A stretch of 64,000 bases of DNA from Saccharothrix longispora (GCF_030852425.1 NZ_NSDM01000009.1:248001-312000), one strand, 5' to 3'. Numbered from the stretch's first letter, positions 27,633 through 36,030 are shown. Notes: a model not told the origin generated them from the letters alone. A program made the numbers and translations.

Positions 27633-29810
27633 TCACAGCCTCGTCCGAGGGCGGGTGCCGTTGGCGAGGTCCACGAGCACGCCGTGCTCGTCGGCCGACC
27701 GCGCCTGCCGGGCCAGGCGGCGGTAGCCGTCGGCCAGCGCCGCCCGCAGCGCCCGCTCCGACGGGGACCGGCCGAACACCGCGCCGCCGTCGATCCCGGG
27801 GTCGGCGGTGGAGCGCCGCCAGCGCAGCGCCGCGTCGAGGACCACGGCGGTCAGCCGGTCGCCCGCGTCGCGGTCCAGGCGCAGCCGCCCCAGCCGCTCG
27901 ACCGCCTGCTCCAGGTCGCGCGCCGAGGCGCCCGGCCCGCACAGGACGTTGACCGCCGCGATCCGCGCGGCGTCGTGGTGCCGCGACACGGTGGGCATCC
28001 CGTCGAGCACGGCCACCGCGCCCGCCCGGTCGCCGTCGCGCAGCAGCAGCCGCGCCAGGCCGAACGCCGCCGGCGCCTGCGACCGGTCCCGCCGCCACAC
28101 CGCCGTGTACCAGCGGCGCGCCTCGGCCGCGTCGCCCTCCCGCTCCGCGCACAGCGCCACCGCCAGCTTCGGCGCGACCTCGCCGGGCAGGTCGGCGCGC
28201 ACCGCCTCGAAGTGCCGGCGCGCCGCCCGGACGTGCCCGCGGACCAGGTGCAGCAGCCCGCAGTGCCACACCACCCGCCAGTCGTCCTCGTCGCCCGGCG
28301 ACCGGAGGGCGGCCAGGCAGCGCGCGGCCTCCCCGTGGCGGTCCAGCTCCAGGTGCGCGCGGCAGCGCAGCAGCAGGACGTCGGGCGACGGCGCGTCGTG
28401 GTCGCGCAGCAGGTCCAGCACCCGGGCCGGGTCCGGGGTGTCGGCGACCAGTTCCATGGCGGGATCGGCGGACACCGGGCGCACCGGCGGCAGCCCGACC
28501 GCGACGTCCTTCGGCGTGGGCAGGTCCGGGTCGGGCAGGTCCGGGTCGGTCACCGCGCCGGTCCAGCGCGCCAGCGGCGGCACCGCCCCCAGGTCGGCGT
28601 CCAGCAGCGCGGCCGTCGGCGCGAACAGGGGCGAGAGGACCGCGCGGTCCTTGCCGTCGCGCAGCGAGGCGACCTCCAGCAGCACGCCGCCCAGCTGCTC
28701 GGACATCTCGCGGGCGGAGGCGAACCGGCGCTCGGCGTCGGCGCGCGTGGCGCGGGCCAGCACCCGCTGGAACGACTCGACCCCCGCCGCGATCGGGGAC
28801 CCGGGCGCGCCGAGCAGCTCCACGTGGTCGACGGTGGCCTGGTGGAGCTGCCGCAGCGTGACGCCCAGCGCGTGCAGGTCCGACTGCACCGTCACGCCGC
28901 GCCGCGCGATCTCCTCGCGGGTGACCTGGTACGGCCACGTGCCGATGATCCCGGGGCCCTTGTCGCCGGTGCGGCGCACCGCGCCCAGGTCGATCACCTT
29001 GATCCGGCTCTCGCTGCCGTCGGCGGTGCTGCCGGGCGACAGGATCACGTTGTTCGGTTTCATGTCGCAGTACACGAGCCCGCGCCGGTGCAGGTGGTCG
29101 AGCGCCTCCAGGACCTGCCGCCCCATCGTGATCACGTGCTCGACCCGCAGCTGCTCGCCCAGGGGCTGCTCACCGGCGTGGGCGCCCCGCTTGACCTCGT
29201 CGAGCACCCGGCCGTCGACGAACTCCATCACGATGTACTCGCGCGGTCGCCCGGTGGACCGGTCCGGGTGGGTGACGAAGTTGAAGATGCGCACGACGTT
29301 CGGGTGGTCCATCGCGGTCAACGCCCGGCGCTCCGCCTCGGCCAGCGCGCTGTCGCCCTCGTTGATCACGCCCTTGAGGACCACCAGGTTGTCGTCCAGG
29401 CGGGTGTCCTGCGCCAGGTACACCCAGCCGAGGCCGCCGTGCGCCAGCGGACCGAGCACCAGGTACTGGTCGCCGACCAGGTCGCCCTCGTGCAGGCTGG
29501 GCCGGAACGAGTAGGGCTCGCCGCACATCGGGCAGTACCCCTCGGCCTGTGCGGGCTGGCCGGCGTAGCCGACGCCGATCTCGGCCGTGCAGCCGTTCTT
29601 GCCGCAGGTGCGGCCGCTGGTGGGGACGTCCGGGTCGCGCTGCAACCGGCTCGACGGCTCGGTGCGCGGGAAGACCGGCAGCGACAGGTAGCTCCCCGGT
29701 CCGCTCGGCCGCGTCCGCGGGGACGACGGCAGGGCCTTGCGGCCGCAGGTGTCGCAGAACCCGCTGTCCTCCACCTCGCCCGCGCACCCCGCGCGGCGGC
29801 ACGCCGTCAC
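27633..29810 (-). CDS. pknG: PknG-type serine/threonine protein kinase
   Basis: A 725-residue soluble kinase of the PknG family, which in actinobacteria phosphorylates the FHA protein GarA/OdhI to tune glutamate metabolism. The N-terminal 130 residues hold CxxxxC...CDTCG and CGKNGC...CPMCG zinc-binding motifs like the PknG rubredoxin-like domain. The kinase domain follows: Gly-rich loop LAHGGLGWVYLA, Lys in VVLKG, catalytic loop VYCDMKPNNVIL, and DLGA in place of DFG, both PknG traits. The C-terminal 300 residues are TPR. The length is close to mycobacterial PknG. The GTG start overlaps the upstream stop (GTGA). A garA gene is not in the window. Confidence 0.92.
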   Translation of the reverse strand: MTACRRAGCAGEVEDSGFCDTCGRKALPSSPRTRPSGPGSYLSLPVFPRTEPSSRLQRDPDVPTSGRTCGKNGCTAEIGVGYAGQPAQAEGYCPMCGEPYSFRPSLHEGDLVGDQYLVLGPLAHGGLGWVYLAQDTRLDDNLVVLKGVINEGDSALAEAERRALTAMDHPNVVRIFNFVTHPDRSTGRPREYIVMEFVDGRVLDEVKRGAHAGEQPLGEQLRVEHVITMGRQVLEALDHLHRRGLVYCDMKPNNVILSPGSTADGSESRIKVIDLGAVRRTGDKGPGIIGTWPYQVTREEIARRGVTVQSDLHALGVTLRQLHQATVDHVELLGAPGSPIAAGVESFQRVLARATRADAERRFASAREMSEQLGGVLLEVASLRDGKDRAVLSPLFAPTAALLDADLGAVPPLARWTGAVTDPDLPDPDLPTPKDVAVGLPPVRPVSADPAMELVADTPDPARVLDLLRDHDAPSPDVLLLRCRAHLELDRHGEAARCLAALRSPGDEDDWRVVWHCGLLHLVRGHVRAARRHFEAVRADLPGEVAPKLAVALCAEREGDAAEARRWYTAVWRRDRSQAPAAFGLARLLLRDGDRAGAVAVLDGMPTVSRHHDAARIAAVNVLCGPGASARDLEQAVERLGRLRLDRDAGDRLTAVVLDAALRWRRSTADPGIDGGAVFGRSPSERALRAALADGYRRLARQARSADEHGVLVDLANGTRPRTRL

Positions 29811-31441
29811 CGGTCCCCCTCCTCGGCCCGTCCCGCGGGTTCGCCGGCCGGGGCACGCCCGTCGAGCTTGTCCTGCACCGCGCGCCCGTAGGCCCCGACC
29901 ACCCCGGCCGCGGCCACCGGGTCGACCGGCGGGGTGGTGAGCAGCGCGAAGGCCTCCTGGTACAACCGGCTCAGCGCCAGGTCCTCGGCGAACCCGGAGC
30001 GCACCGCGCGGGCCTTGTGCGCCGACAGCCACCCGCCCCGCCCGTTGCCGCCGCCCAGTTCGCGCAGCGCGGTCAGGCCGGTGTCGAGCCGCGCCCTGGT
30101 CTCGCCCGCCACCCGGGCGGCCCGCTCCGCCCGCCGCTCCAACTGCATCAGCGCGACCTCGTCCACCGGCCCGCGGCGCAGCGCGGACAGCGCGAACCGC
30201 AGTCGGGACGCCCGGCGGGTGACCGCGGGGCCGGGCGGCGCGACCCGGGCGCACAGCGCGGCGTTGTCCCGCTCGGCGGCGTCCAGCGCGGCGATGCGCT
30301 CGGCGAGCGCGCCCAGCCGTTCCCGGTGCAGCCCGGACCGCCACCGCCGGGCCGCGTCCAGCGCGGGCGAGTCGTCGCGGGTGAAGGCCAGGACCACGCG
30401 CGTGCCGTCGCGCACCAGCGGCTCGGCGACCTCCTTGATCACCGCCTCGGGTTCGGCCGCGTCGTCCACGGCGCCGATGACCACGGTCATCGGCGGCACC
30501 CGCGAGCCGGCGTCGGCGCGCACGGCGGCGCGTTCGACCACCCGCCTGGTCACCTCGTCGGCCGTGCGCCCGGACGCGTCCACGGCCAGGTCCACGCTGC
30601 CCAGCGGCGGCACGGTGTCGTGCGGGGCGGTGGTCGCCCCCGCCGCGGACGGTCCCAGTTCGCGGCTGGCCAGCAGGACCACCCGGTTCAGCGCGGTGAC
30701 CTCCGCGCCGGCGAGGAGCAGCGGGATGGCGCGCCGGGTGTCGGCCAGCCACGCGACGACCCGCCGGGTGGTCGGCACGTCCACGTGCTCGGCCGTGGAC
30801 TCGCCGAAGCGCGAGTCCACCCCGACGTCGCCGACCGTCCACTCCTCGATGCGCCGCACGTGGGCGAGGATCGTCTCCACCGGCAGCATCCACGACACGC
30901 CGGTGGTCGGCCCCAGGGTGCTCACCACCACGCCCAGCACGTCGCCGGTGTCGACGGCGGCCACCCCCGCGCCGCTGAACCCCGTGCGCACCGGTGGCCA
31001 GCCCGGTTCGAGGTTGAGCTGGATCCACTCCCGGCCCGGTCCGGCCTCGCCGGCCAGGGTGAGCTGCGTCCACACGCCGTCCGCGAGCGCGCCGGGGAAC
31101 CCGAAGGCGCGCACCGGCCGGTTCCAGCTCACGGCGGCCCGGCGCAGCGCGGTGCCCGAACCGGGCGGTGCCGGTTCGTCGAGTTCGAGGAGGGCGACGT
31201 CGCCGCGCTGGTCGGCCAGCGGCGGCACGACGCACCCCGGCACGGGCCGCGCCCGGCGCACCAGCCACCCGCGCCGGCCGACGAGGTCGACCTCCGGTCG
31301 CCCGTCCGCGCCCGCCAGGACGTGGGCGCAGGTGAGCACGTGCCGATCGCCCAGCAGGACCCCCGCGCCGAGCACCTCGCCCCCCGGGCTCCGGACGCGC
31401 GCACGCCACGACTCCAGCGGCCGTGTTCGCCCCGTCACCAC
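29807..31441 (-). CDS. Trypsin-like serine protease domain protein, first gene of the PknG operon
   Basis: A 544-residue protein. Residues 10-210 form a trypsin-like domain with the triad His in VLTCAHVLAG, Asp in RGDVALLELD and Ser in TGFSGAGV. There is no signal peptide, so it acts in the cytoplasm. The rest is a P-loop-free alpha/beta region (MTVVIGAVDDAA) and a helical C-terminal third. GTG at 31441 is preferred: TATCGT lies 6 nt upstream as a -10 box for a leaderless mRNA, and the protease domain starts soon after. A GTG at 31522 would add 27 residues. The gene overlaps pknG and likely heads the operon. Confidence 0.72.
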   Translation of the reverse strand: MVTGRTRPLESWRARVRSPGGEVLGAGVLLGDRHVLTCAHVLAGADGRPEVDLVGRRGWLVRRARPVPGCVVPPLADQRGDVALLELDEPAPPGSGTALRRAAVSWNRPVRAFGFPGALADGVWTQLTLAGEAGPGREWIQLNLEPGWPPVRTGFSGAGVAAVDTGDVLGVVVSTLGPTTGVSWMLPVETILAHVRRIEEWTVGDVGVDSRFGESTAEHVDVPTTRRVVAWLADTRRAIPLLLAGAEVTALNRVVLLASRELGPSAAGATTAPHDTVPPLGSVDLAVDASGRTADEVTRRVVERAAVRADAGSRVPPMTVVIGAVDDAAEPEAVIKEVAEPLVRDGTRVVLAFTRDDSPALDAARRWRSGLHRERLGALAERIAALDAAERDNAALCARVAPPGPAVTRRASRLRFALSALRRGPVDEVALMQLERRAERAARVAGETRARLDTGLTALRELGGGNGRGGWLSAHKARAVRSGFAEDLALSRLYQEAFALLTTPPVDPVAAAGVVGAYGRAVQDKLDGRAPAGEPAGRAEEGDR

Positions 31442-31553
31442 GAGTGGACGATATGCGGTGCTCGTCCCGGGTCGGCGGGGATCGGCGGCACGTGACTCGA
31501 ACGGCCCAGGCCCCGACTGCACTTGTGCGGAGAACGGCGCCGGGCGGGTGTCG

Positions 31554-31563
31554 CGGCTAGACC
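31554..31563. repeat. Left 10-bp target-site duplication
   Basis: CGGCTAGACC directly precedes the left terminal inverted repeat and is identical to 34324-34333. Confidence 0.8.
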
Positions 31564-31640
31564 CAATACCGGTGACTTAGAGGGGTTTGCGCTGCTTGTT
31601 GGCGGAGACGGTGCGGTACTGCGGTGCGATCCGGACTGAC

Positions 31641-31803
31641 CGGCTCTCGACCGTGGTCGACGCCGACCGGATCTACCTCATCGAGGCAGGCCGGGTCCGT
31701 GCGGCGGGCACCCACCAGGAGCTGCTCGCCACCGACCCGCTGTACCGCGACCTGGTCGAGGCGCTGGACATCCCCCAGCCGGGAAGCCCTGCCCAAGGCG
31801 TAG
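31641..31803 (+). pseudogene. C-terminal fragment of an ABC exporter ATPase domain
   Basis: The frame reads RLSTVVDADRIYLIEAG, then GTHQELLATDPLYRDLVEALDIP. This is the H-loop neighbourhood and C terminus of an ABC-type exporter (the end of a fused membrane-ATPase protein). Everything upstream, including Walker A, signature and Walker B, is missing. It lies close to the left end of the mobile cassette and is probably debris captured at transposition. Confidence 0.75.
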
Positions 31804-31946
31804 CGGCCCGGCGCTCGGACGCTTCCGGCAGGCACGCGTACCCCGCGTACCCCGCGTACCCGAGCCCTTGCCGCGATTCGGCCATGGACGTCCTGCGCGA
31901 GCGGCGCGGTCCTGCGGGGCTGGCAGGAAGCGCTGTCTTGCCGGTG

Positions 31947-32546
31947 TCAAGGCTGTTCGCTCGGCGGTGGGGCGAGGTGGTCCCACGCGGCGACGTTGGT
32001 GGTGAGGGCGAGCAGCAGGGCTTCGAGGTTGCGCAGGGCCTCGGGGTTGGAGTGGTTGTTCCAGAAGGGGATGGTGCTGATGCCGTCGGCGGCGGCGATG
32101 ACGAGATCGGTGATGTGCGGTGGGAGGCCGTCGTCGGCGAGGTCGTCGTGCCAGCGGCGGGTGTCGGCGGCGGCGAGGTCGGTGATCTCGGGGGTGGCGG
32201 CGAGGTGGCCGATGAGGGGGACCAGGTCGTGGAAGGTGCGCTGGTCGTGGGAGAAGGCGGCGCTGACACGGATGTAGGCGCGGGTGAGGCGACCTGGTGC
32301 GGTGTCGTCGGGATCCACGGCGGCGAGGACGTCGGCGCGGAACCGGTCGAACAGGTCCTGGGCGAGCGCGCGGACCAGGTCGTCCTTGGTGGCGAAGTGG
32401 TGCAGGAGGCCGCCTTTGGACACGCCTGCCTGCTTGGCGATGTGGTCCAGGGTGGCGGAGGTGCCGCGGGCGCGAATGCACGCGCCCGCGGCGTCCAGCA
32501 GCGCGCGGCGGGTGTCCTCGCGGGTGCGCCCGGCTACACGCGGCAT
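31947..32546 (-). CDS. TetR-family repressor
   Basis: A 199-residue regulator. The N-terminal helix-turn-helix is DAAGACIRARGTSATLDHIAKQAGVSKGGLLHHFATKDDLVRAL, cut here at its usual limits. The ligand-binding half ends PFWNNHSNPEALRNLEALLLA. GAGGAG lies 7-8 nt before the ATG at 32546. It is encoded four bases after the MFS exporter stop, so one mRNA carries both. The usual logic is repression of its own operon until the drug exported by the MFS protein binds. It travels inside the mobile cassette. Confidence 0.9.
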   Translation of the reverse strand: MPRVAGRTREDTRRALLDAAGACIRARGTSATLDHIAKQAGVSKGGLLHHFATKDDLVRALAQDLFDRFRADVLAAVDPDDTAPGRLTRAYIRVSAAFSHDQRTFHDLVPLIGHLAATPEITDLAAADTRRWHDDLADDGLPPHITDLVIAAADGISTIPFWNNHSNPEALRNLEALLLALTTNVAAWDHLAPPPSEQP

Positions 32547-32550
32547 GGAA

Positions 32551-34113
32551 TCACTCCTCGGTCTCGACGGTCTGGGCGGTCTCGGTCCTCTGGGCGGTCT
32601 CGACCTTCCTACCGGAGGGAATGGCGCGCCAGGCAATCAGGGCGGCAACCACGGTGATCGCGGCAGCCACCAGGGAGGTGGTCTGCATGGCGGTCGTGAA
32701 CGCCGCGCGGGCCGCCTCGGCCAGGCCGGAGTCGGTGCCGACGCTGTTGACCGCGGAGGCCAGCGAGTCCTCGACGGTGGCACGGACGGGGCCGGGCACG
32801 TCGGCGGGCAGGTCCAGCGACGCCCGGTAGACGAGGGTGACGCCGGAGCCGAGCAGGGCGATGCCGAGGGCTGCGCCGAGTTCGTAGGCGGTCTCGGCGA
32901 TGGCGGACGCGGCGCCCGCGCGCTGGGGCGGCACCGCAGAGATCACCGCGTCGGTGGTCAGGGTCATCGCCACCCCGACGCCCAGGCCGAGCGGAAGCAG
33001 GGCCAAGGCCAGCCAGAGGTAGTGATCGGCCCCTTCGGCGACGGCGATGAACATCAGGCCCAGCGCGGCGACCAGCAGTCCCGCGGCCACGGCACGCCCG
33101 ACGCCCAGGCGCGTGACGAGCACACCGACCACGGCGACGGCCAGGATGGACGCGATCGTGGTGGGCAGCTCGACCAGCCCGGCGGCCAGCGGACCCAGGC
33201 CACGCACGAGTTGCAGGTACTGGGAGAAGAAGAACAGCACACCCATCAACGCGAAGATCGCGACGACGTTGGCCAGCACCGCACCGCTGAACGCCTTGTT
33301 GGCGAACAACTCCACATCGATCAACGGCGTCTTCAGCCGGCGCTGACGGCGCACGAACAGCACACCCGCGACCACACCGACCAGCACAGCCAGCGTCGTC
33401 CGAAGATCCACGCCTGTGCCGATGGCGTGCTTGACCGCGTAGACCAGCGGAACGATCGCGAGCATCGACAACGCCGCGGACAGCAGATCGAACCGGCCCG
33501 GCCGCGGGTTGCGCGACTCCGGCAGCAGGAACGCGCCCGCCACCAGGAACACCAGCACCACGGGCACGTTGATCAGGAACACCGAACCCCACCAGAAGTT
33601 CTCCAGCAGCGCCCCACCGACCAGCGGTCCCAGCGCCATCCCGCCCGCCGACGCCGCCGACCAGATCGCGATCGCCCGAGTTCGCTCCGCCTGATCGGGG
33701 AACATGTTCCGGATGATCGACAGCGTGGAGGGCATGATCGTCGCGCCCGCCACCCCCAGCAGCAACCGGGCCACGATCAACATCTCCGCACTCGGTGCGA
33801 ACGCCGCCAACGCGGACGCCACGCCGAACGCGGCCGTGCCCGCCAGCAGCACCCGCTTGCGCCCGACCCGGTCGGCCAACGTCCCCGTCGTGACCAGCAG
33901 CCCGGCCAGCGCCAGCGCGTAGATGTCCCCGATCCACAGGATCTGCGTCGAACCCGGCGCCAGGTCCGCGGTCAACGACGGCACCGCCAGATACAGCACC
34001 GTGCCGTCGATGGCCAGCAGCAGCATCGAGCCGACCAGCACCGTCAACGCCGCCCACCTGCGTGGATACGGGATTGTCACCTTCACCGCCACGTGGGCGT
34101 CATCATGAGCCAC
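32551..34113 (-). CDS. MFS multidrug exporter, 14-segment DHA2 type
   Basis: A 520-residue H+-coupled drug exporter of the EmrB/QacA family. Membrane segment 1 is followed by the motif GDIYALALAGLLVTTGTLADRVGRKR (motif A, GxLaDrxGrkr), and motif C in segment 5 reads GGMALGPLVGGALL. Fourteen segments can be counted. The charged C terminus contains repeats of ETAQTVE type. GTG at 34113 has no ribosome-binding site; TACAAT (34125 to 34120, minus strand) is an almost perfect -10 six nt before it, so the transcript is probably leaderless. The substrate is unknown. The gene is cargo of the mobile cassette. Confidence 0.92.
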   Translation of the reverse strand: MAHDDAHVAVKVTIPYPRRWAALTVLVGSMLLLAIDGTVLYLAVPSLTADLAPGSTQILWIGDIYALALAGLLVTTGTLADRVGRKRVLLAGTAAFGVASALAAFAPSAEMLIVARLLLGVAGATIMPSTLSIIRNMFPDQAERTRAIAIWSAASAGGMALGPLVGGALLENFWWGSVFLINVPVVLVFLVAGAFLLPESRNPRPGRFDLLSAALSMLAIVPLVYAVKHAIGTGVDLRTTLAVLVGVVAGVLFVRRQRRLKTPLIDVELFANKAFSGAVLANVVAIFALMGVLFFFSQYLQLVRGLGPLAAGLVELPTTIASILAVAVVGVLVTRLGVGRAVAAGLLVAALGLMFIAVAEGADHYLWLALALLPLGLGVGVAMTLTTDAVISAVPPQRAGAASAIAETAYELGAALGIALLGSGVTLVYRASLDLPADVPGPVRATVEDSLASAVNSVGTDSGLAEAARAAFTTAMQTTSLVAAAITVVAALIAWRAIPSGRKVETAQRTETAQTVETEE

Positions 34114-34119
34114 CCAGTT

Positions 34120-34138
34120 ATTGTACCGTCCAGCCGGT
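34120..34138 (-). promoter_or_regulatory. MFS-tetR promoter and possible TetR operator
   Basis: The -10 box TACAAT (minus strand) overlaps the imperfect palindrome ACCGTCCAGCCGGT (34125-34138; outer arms ACCG/CGGT). A repressor bound here would block the promoter. Confidence 0.45.
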
Positions 34139-34306
34139 TCAGTTACCTGTGAGTGGCTGCATCCCGGTACCGGCGAGGTCGGTCACATGAGCAACCTCAC
34201 TTGCGCGATGAACCCGGTACTGAAGGCAACGCCGGAGGGACGCGATCACGACGCCAATGGACAGCGCGCGACTGGGGTCGGAATCGTCCTGAGCTGTGGA
34301 AACCGC
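34139..34306. other. Right-end sequence of the cassette without recognised gene
   Basis: A 69-codon frame runs across this part on the plus strand (ending NRLNHRHCG), but it starts inside the MFS promoter and resembles no family I know. The base composition is less GC-rich than the neighbours. It is treated as non-coding cassette sequence. Confidence 0.4.
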
Positions 34307-34323
34307 TTAAATCACCGGCATTG

Positions 34324-34333
34324 CGGCTAGACC
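34324..34333. repeat. Right 10-bp target-site duplication
   Basis: CGGCTAGACC follows the right inverted repeat and contains the stop codon (complement of CTA, 34327-34329) of the GntP permease gene. Confidence 0.8.
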
Positions 34334-35682
34334 ACCAGGTCGAGCAGCAGCACGAGCACCAGGCCCACCACCGAGATCAGCGTCTCCATGATCGACCACG
34401 TCTTCAGGTTCTGCCCGACGGTCAGGCCGAAGTAGCCCTTCACCAGCCAGAAGCCCGCGTCGTTGACGTGGGAGAAGAACAGCGACCCGGCGCCGATGGC
34501 GAGCACCAGCAGGGACGTCTCGCCGGTGCTCAACGTCGTCACGAGCGGCGCGAGGATGCCGGACGCGGTCACCGTCGCGACGGTCGCCGAGCCGGTCGCC
34601 AGGCGGATCAGGACGGCCACGAGCCACGCCAGCAGCAGGACCGACAGGCCGCTGCCCGCGACCCAGTCGGCGATCAGCTCGCCGATGCCGGTGTCGATGA
34701 GGGTCTGCTTGAACCCGCCGCCGGCGGACACGATCAGCAGGATGCCGGCGATCGGGGGCAGGCCCGCCTCGACGGTCCGGGCGACCTCGCGGCCCGACAT
34801 GCGCGCACCGCCGCCCAGCGTGACCATGGAGACGATCACCGCGATCAGCAGCGCGATGACCGGCGTGCCGAGGAAGCCCAGCACGGCCCGGACCGGGTTG
34901 CCCTCGTCCGCCACGATGTCCGCCAGCGCCTTGCCCATCATCAGCACCACGGGCAGCAGCACGGTGGCCAGGGTGACGCCGAACGACGGCCGGGGCTTCG
35001 CGGGGTCGCGGTCCGAGCCCTCGAACAGGTCGGGCGCGGGCACGTCCACCCAGCGCGCGGCGTAGCGGGCGAACAGCGGGCCGGCGATGGCGATGGTCGG
35101 GACGGCGATCAGGACGCCGAAGCCGAGCGTGATGCCCAGGTCGGCGTCCAGGGCGTTCACCGCGACCAGCGGGCCGGGGTGCGGCGGCACGAGGCCGTGC
35201 ATCGCGGACAGGCCGGCCAGCGCGGGGATGCCCAGGCGGATCAACGAGGTGCCGGACCGCCGGGACACCAGCAGGATCACCGGCATGATCAGCACGAGGC
35301 CGATCTCGAAGAACATCGGCAAACCGATGAGCGCGCCCACCACGGCCATCGCCCACGGCAGCGAGCGGGTGCTGGAGCGGCCGATGATGGTGTCGACCAG
35401 GGCGTCGGCGCCGCCCGAGTCGGCGAGCAGCTTGCCGATCATCGCGCCCAGCGCGATCAGCGTGCCGACGCCGGCCGCGGTGTCGCCGAACCCCTTCGCG
35501 AAGCTCGCGACGGCCGCGTCCATGGGCAGGCCCGCGATGGCGGCCACGACGAGGGACGACAGGGTGAGGCCCAGGAACGGGTTCAGCTTGAACCGGCTGA
35601 TCAGCAGCACGAGCAGGGCGATGCCGAGGACGGCGGCGGGCAGGAGTCGGCCGGCGGACAGGGTTTCCGTGGCGATCGTCAT
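34327..35682 (-). CDS. GntP-family gluconate:H+ symporter
   Basis: A 451-residue membrane protein with about 12-14 segments, importing gluconate or a related sugar acid. Typical GntP sequence is seen in GLPMFFEIGLVLIMPVI, HGLVPPHPGPLVAVNAL and FFSHVNDAGFWLVKGYFGL. The length is normal for the family. GAGGAAG precedes the ATG. It directly follows the remains of a gluconokinase gene (stop and start overlap as TGACATG), as in standard gntK-gntP operons. The mobile cassette has inserted 3 bp after its stop codon without changing the protein. Confidence 0.92.
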   Translation of the reverse strand: MTIATETLSAGRLLPAAVLGIALLVLLISRFKLNPFLGLTLSSLVVAAIAGLPMDAAVASFAKGFGDTAAGVGTLIALGAMIGKLLADSGGADALVDTIIGRSSTRSLPWAMAVVGALIGLPMFFEIGLVLIMPVILLVSRRSGTSLIRLGIPALAGLSAMHGLVPPHPGPLVAVNALDADLGITLGFGVLIAVPTIAIAGPLFARYAARWVDVPAPDLFEGSDRDPAKPRPSFGVTLATVLLPVVLMMGKALADIVADEGNPVRAVLGFLGTPVIALLIAVIVSMVTLGGGARMSGREVARTVEAGLPPIAGILLIVSAGGGFKQTLIDTGIGELIADWVAGSGLSVLLLAWLVAVLIRLATGSATVATVTASGILAPLVTTLSTGETSLLVLAIGAGSLFFSHVNDAGFWLVKGYFGLTVGQNLKTWSIMETLISVVGLVLVLLLDLVV

Positions 35683-35683
35683 G

Positions 35684-35812
35684 TCAGGTTTCTTCCTCGC
35701 CGGTGGGGCACGCGTCGATGGCGTCGACGGGGCGGTTGAGGTCGAGCACGATGACGGGGGCGTCGGGTCCGGGCGGTTCCAGGGCGGCGGACTGCGGTGC
35801 CACCAGGGTGAC
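35684..35812 (-). pseudogene. C-terminal remnant of gluconokinase
   Basis: On the minus strand a 42-codon frame reads APQSAALEPPGPDAPVIVLD followed by LNRPVDAI and ends just before the GntP start. This corresponds to the C terminus of GntK (SQLxxLEPPxPDE..VVxDvxxPVDxiV). The P-loop and all earlier parts are absent, and the sequence upstream is unrelated. Its place next to the permease supports the assignment. Gluconate phosphorylation must rely on another locus. Confidence 0.5.
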
Positions 35813-35959
35813 AGGTACGGGGTGATCGGACCGTGCGGCGACGCGGGCGCACCACCCCGGGGGCGCCCGCCCCTGCCCGGCGGCGGTCCGCTCGCGCGCG
35901 GACGTGGCGCAGGCCGTCCACGAGCACGCGTTCTGTCCTGCTTGTCAGGGCGACCGGTG
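35813..35959. other. Intergenic sequence between gntK remnant and GH76 promoter
   Basis: I recognise no coding sequence. It may contain further decayed gluconokinase DNA, but no frame keeps the P-loop motif. Confidence 0.4.
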
Positions 35960-35989
35960 TTGACGGCCCGTCGGGACCGCTCCTACCGT
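35960..35989 (+). promoter_or_regulatory. Promoter of the GH76 gene
   Basis: TTGACG (35960-35965) and TACCGT (35984-35989) are separated by 18 bp. Predicted transcription starts inside the adjoining palindrome. Confidence 0.6.
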
Positions 35990-35991
35990 CG

Positions 35992-36011
35992 GTGTGAGAA
36001 CGCTCTCACAC
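35992..36011. promoter_or_regulatory. LacI-type operator upstream of GH76
   Basis: GTGTGAGAACGCTCTCACAC is palindromic at 18 of 20 positions and overlaps the expected transcription start. The central CG and GAG arms resemble the mannanase CebR-type box and the box at 40450. Confidence 0.7.
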
Positions 36012-36030
36012 TCCCTGCGGTGAGGTGCCC

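Larger units (their letters stand above)
31564..34323. mobile_element. Transposase-less mobile insertion cassette carrying MFS/TetR genes
   Basis: The 2,760-bp segment begins CAATACCGGTGACTTA and ends with the complement of CAATGCCGGTGATTTA, giving 14 matches in the first 16 bases of the terminal inverted repeats. A weaker GGTTT match follows further in. It is bounded by the 10-bp direct repeat CGGCTAGACC on both sides. Inside are an ABC-transporter fragment, a TetR regulator and an MFS exporter, but no transposase. A duplication of about 10 bp is in the range made by IS4-group elements. The structure resembles the mobile insertion cassettes described with IS231. Mobility would need a transposase supplied from elsewhere. 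Confidence 0.75.

Noticed and set aside
31836-31862. Short tandem repeat of GCGTACCCC units
   Set aside because: Three copies only, inside cassette DNA downstream of the ABC fragment; no sign of a larger repeat array or a regulator site.
34121-34330. 69-codon frame at the right end of the cassette
   Set aside because: It starts within the MFS promoter, runs through the terminal repeat into the target duplication, and resembles no protein family, so coding is unlikely.
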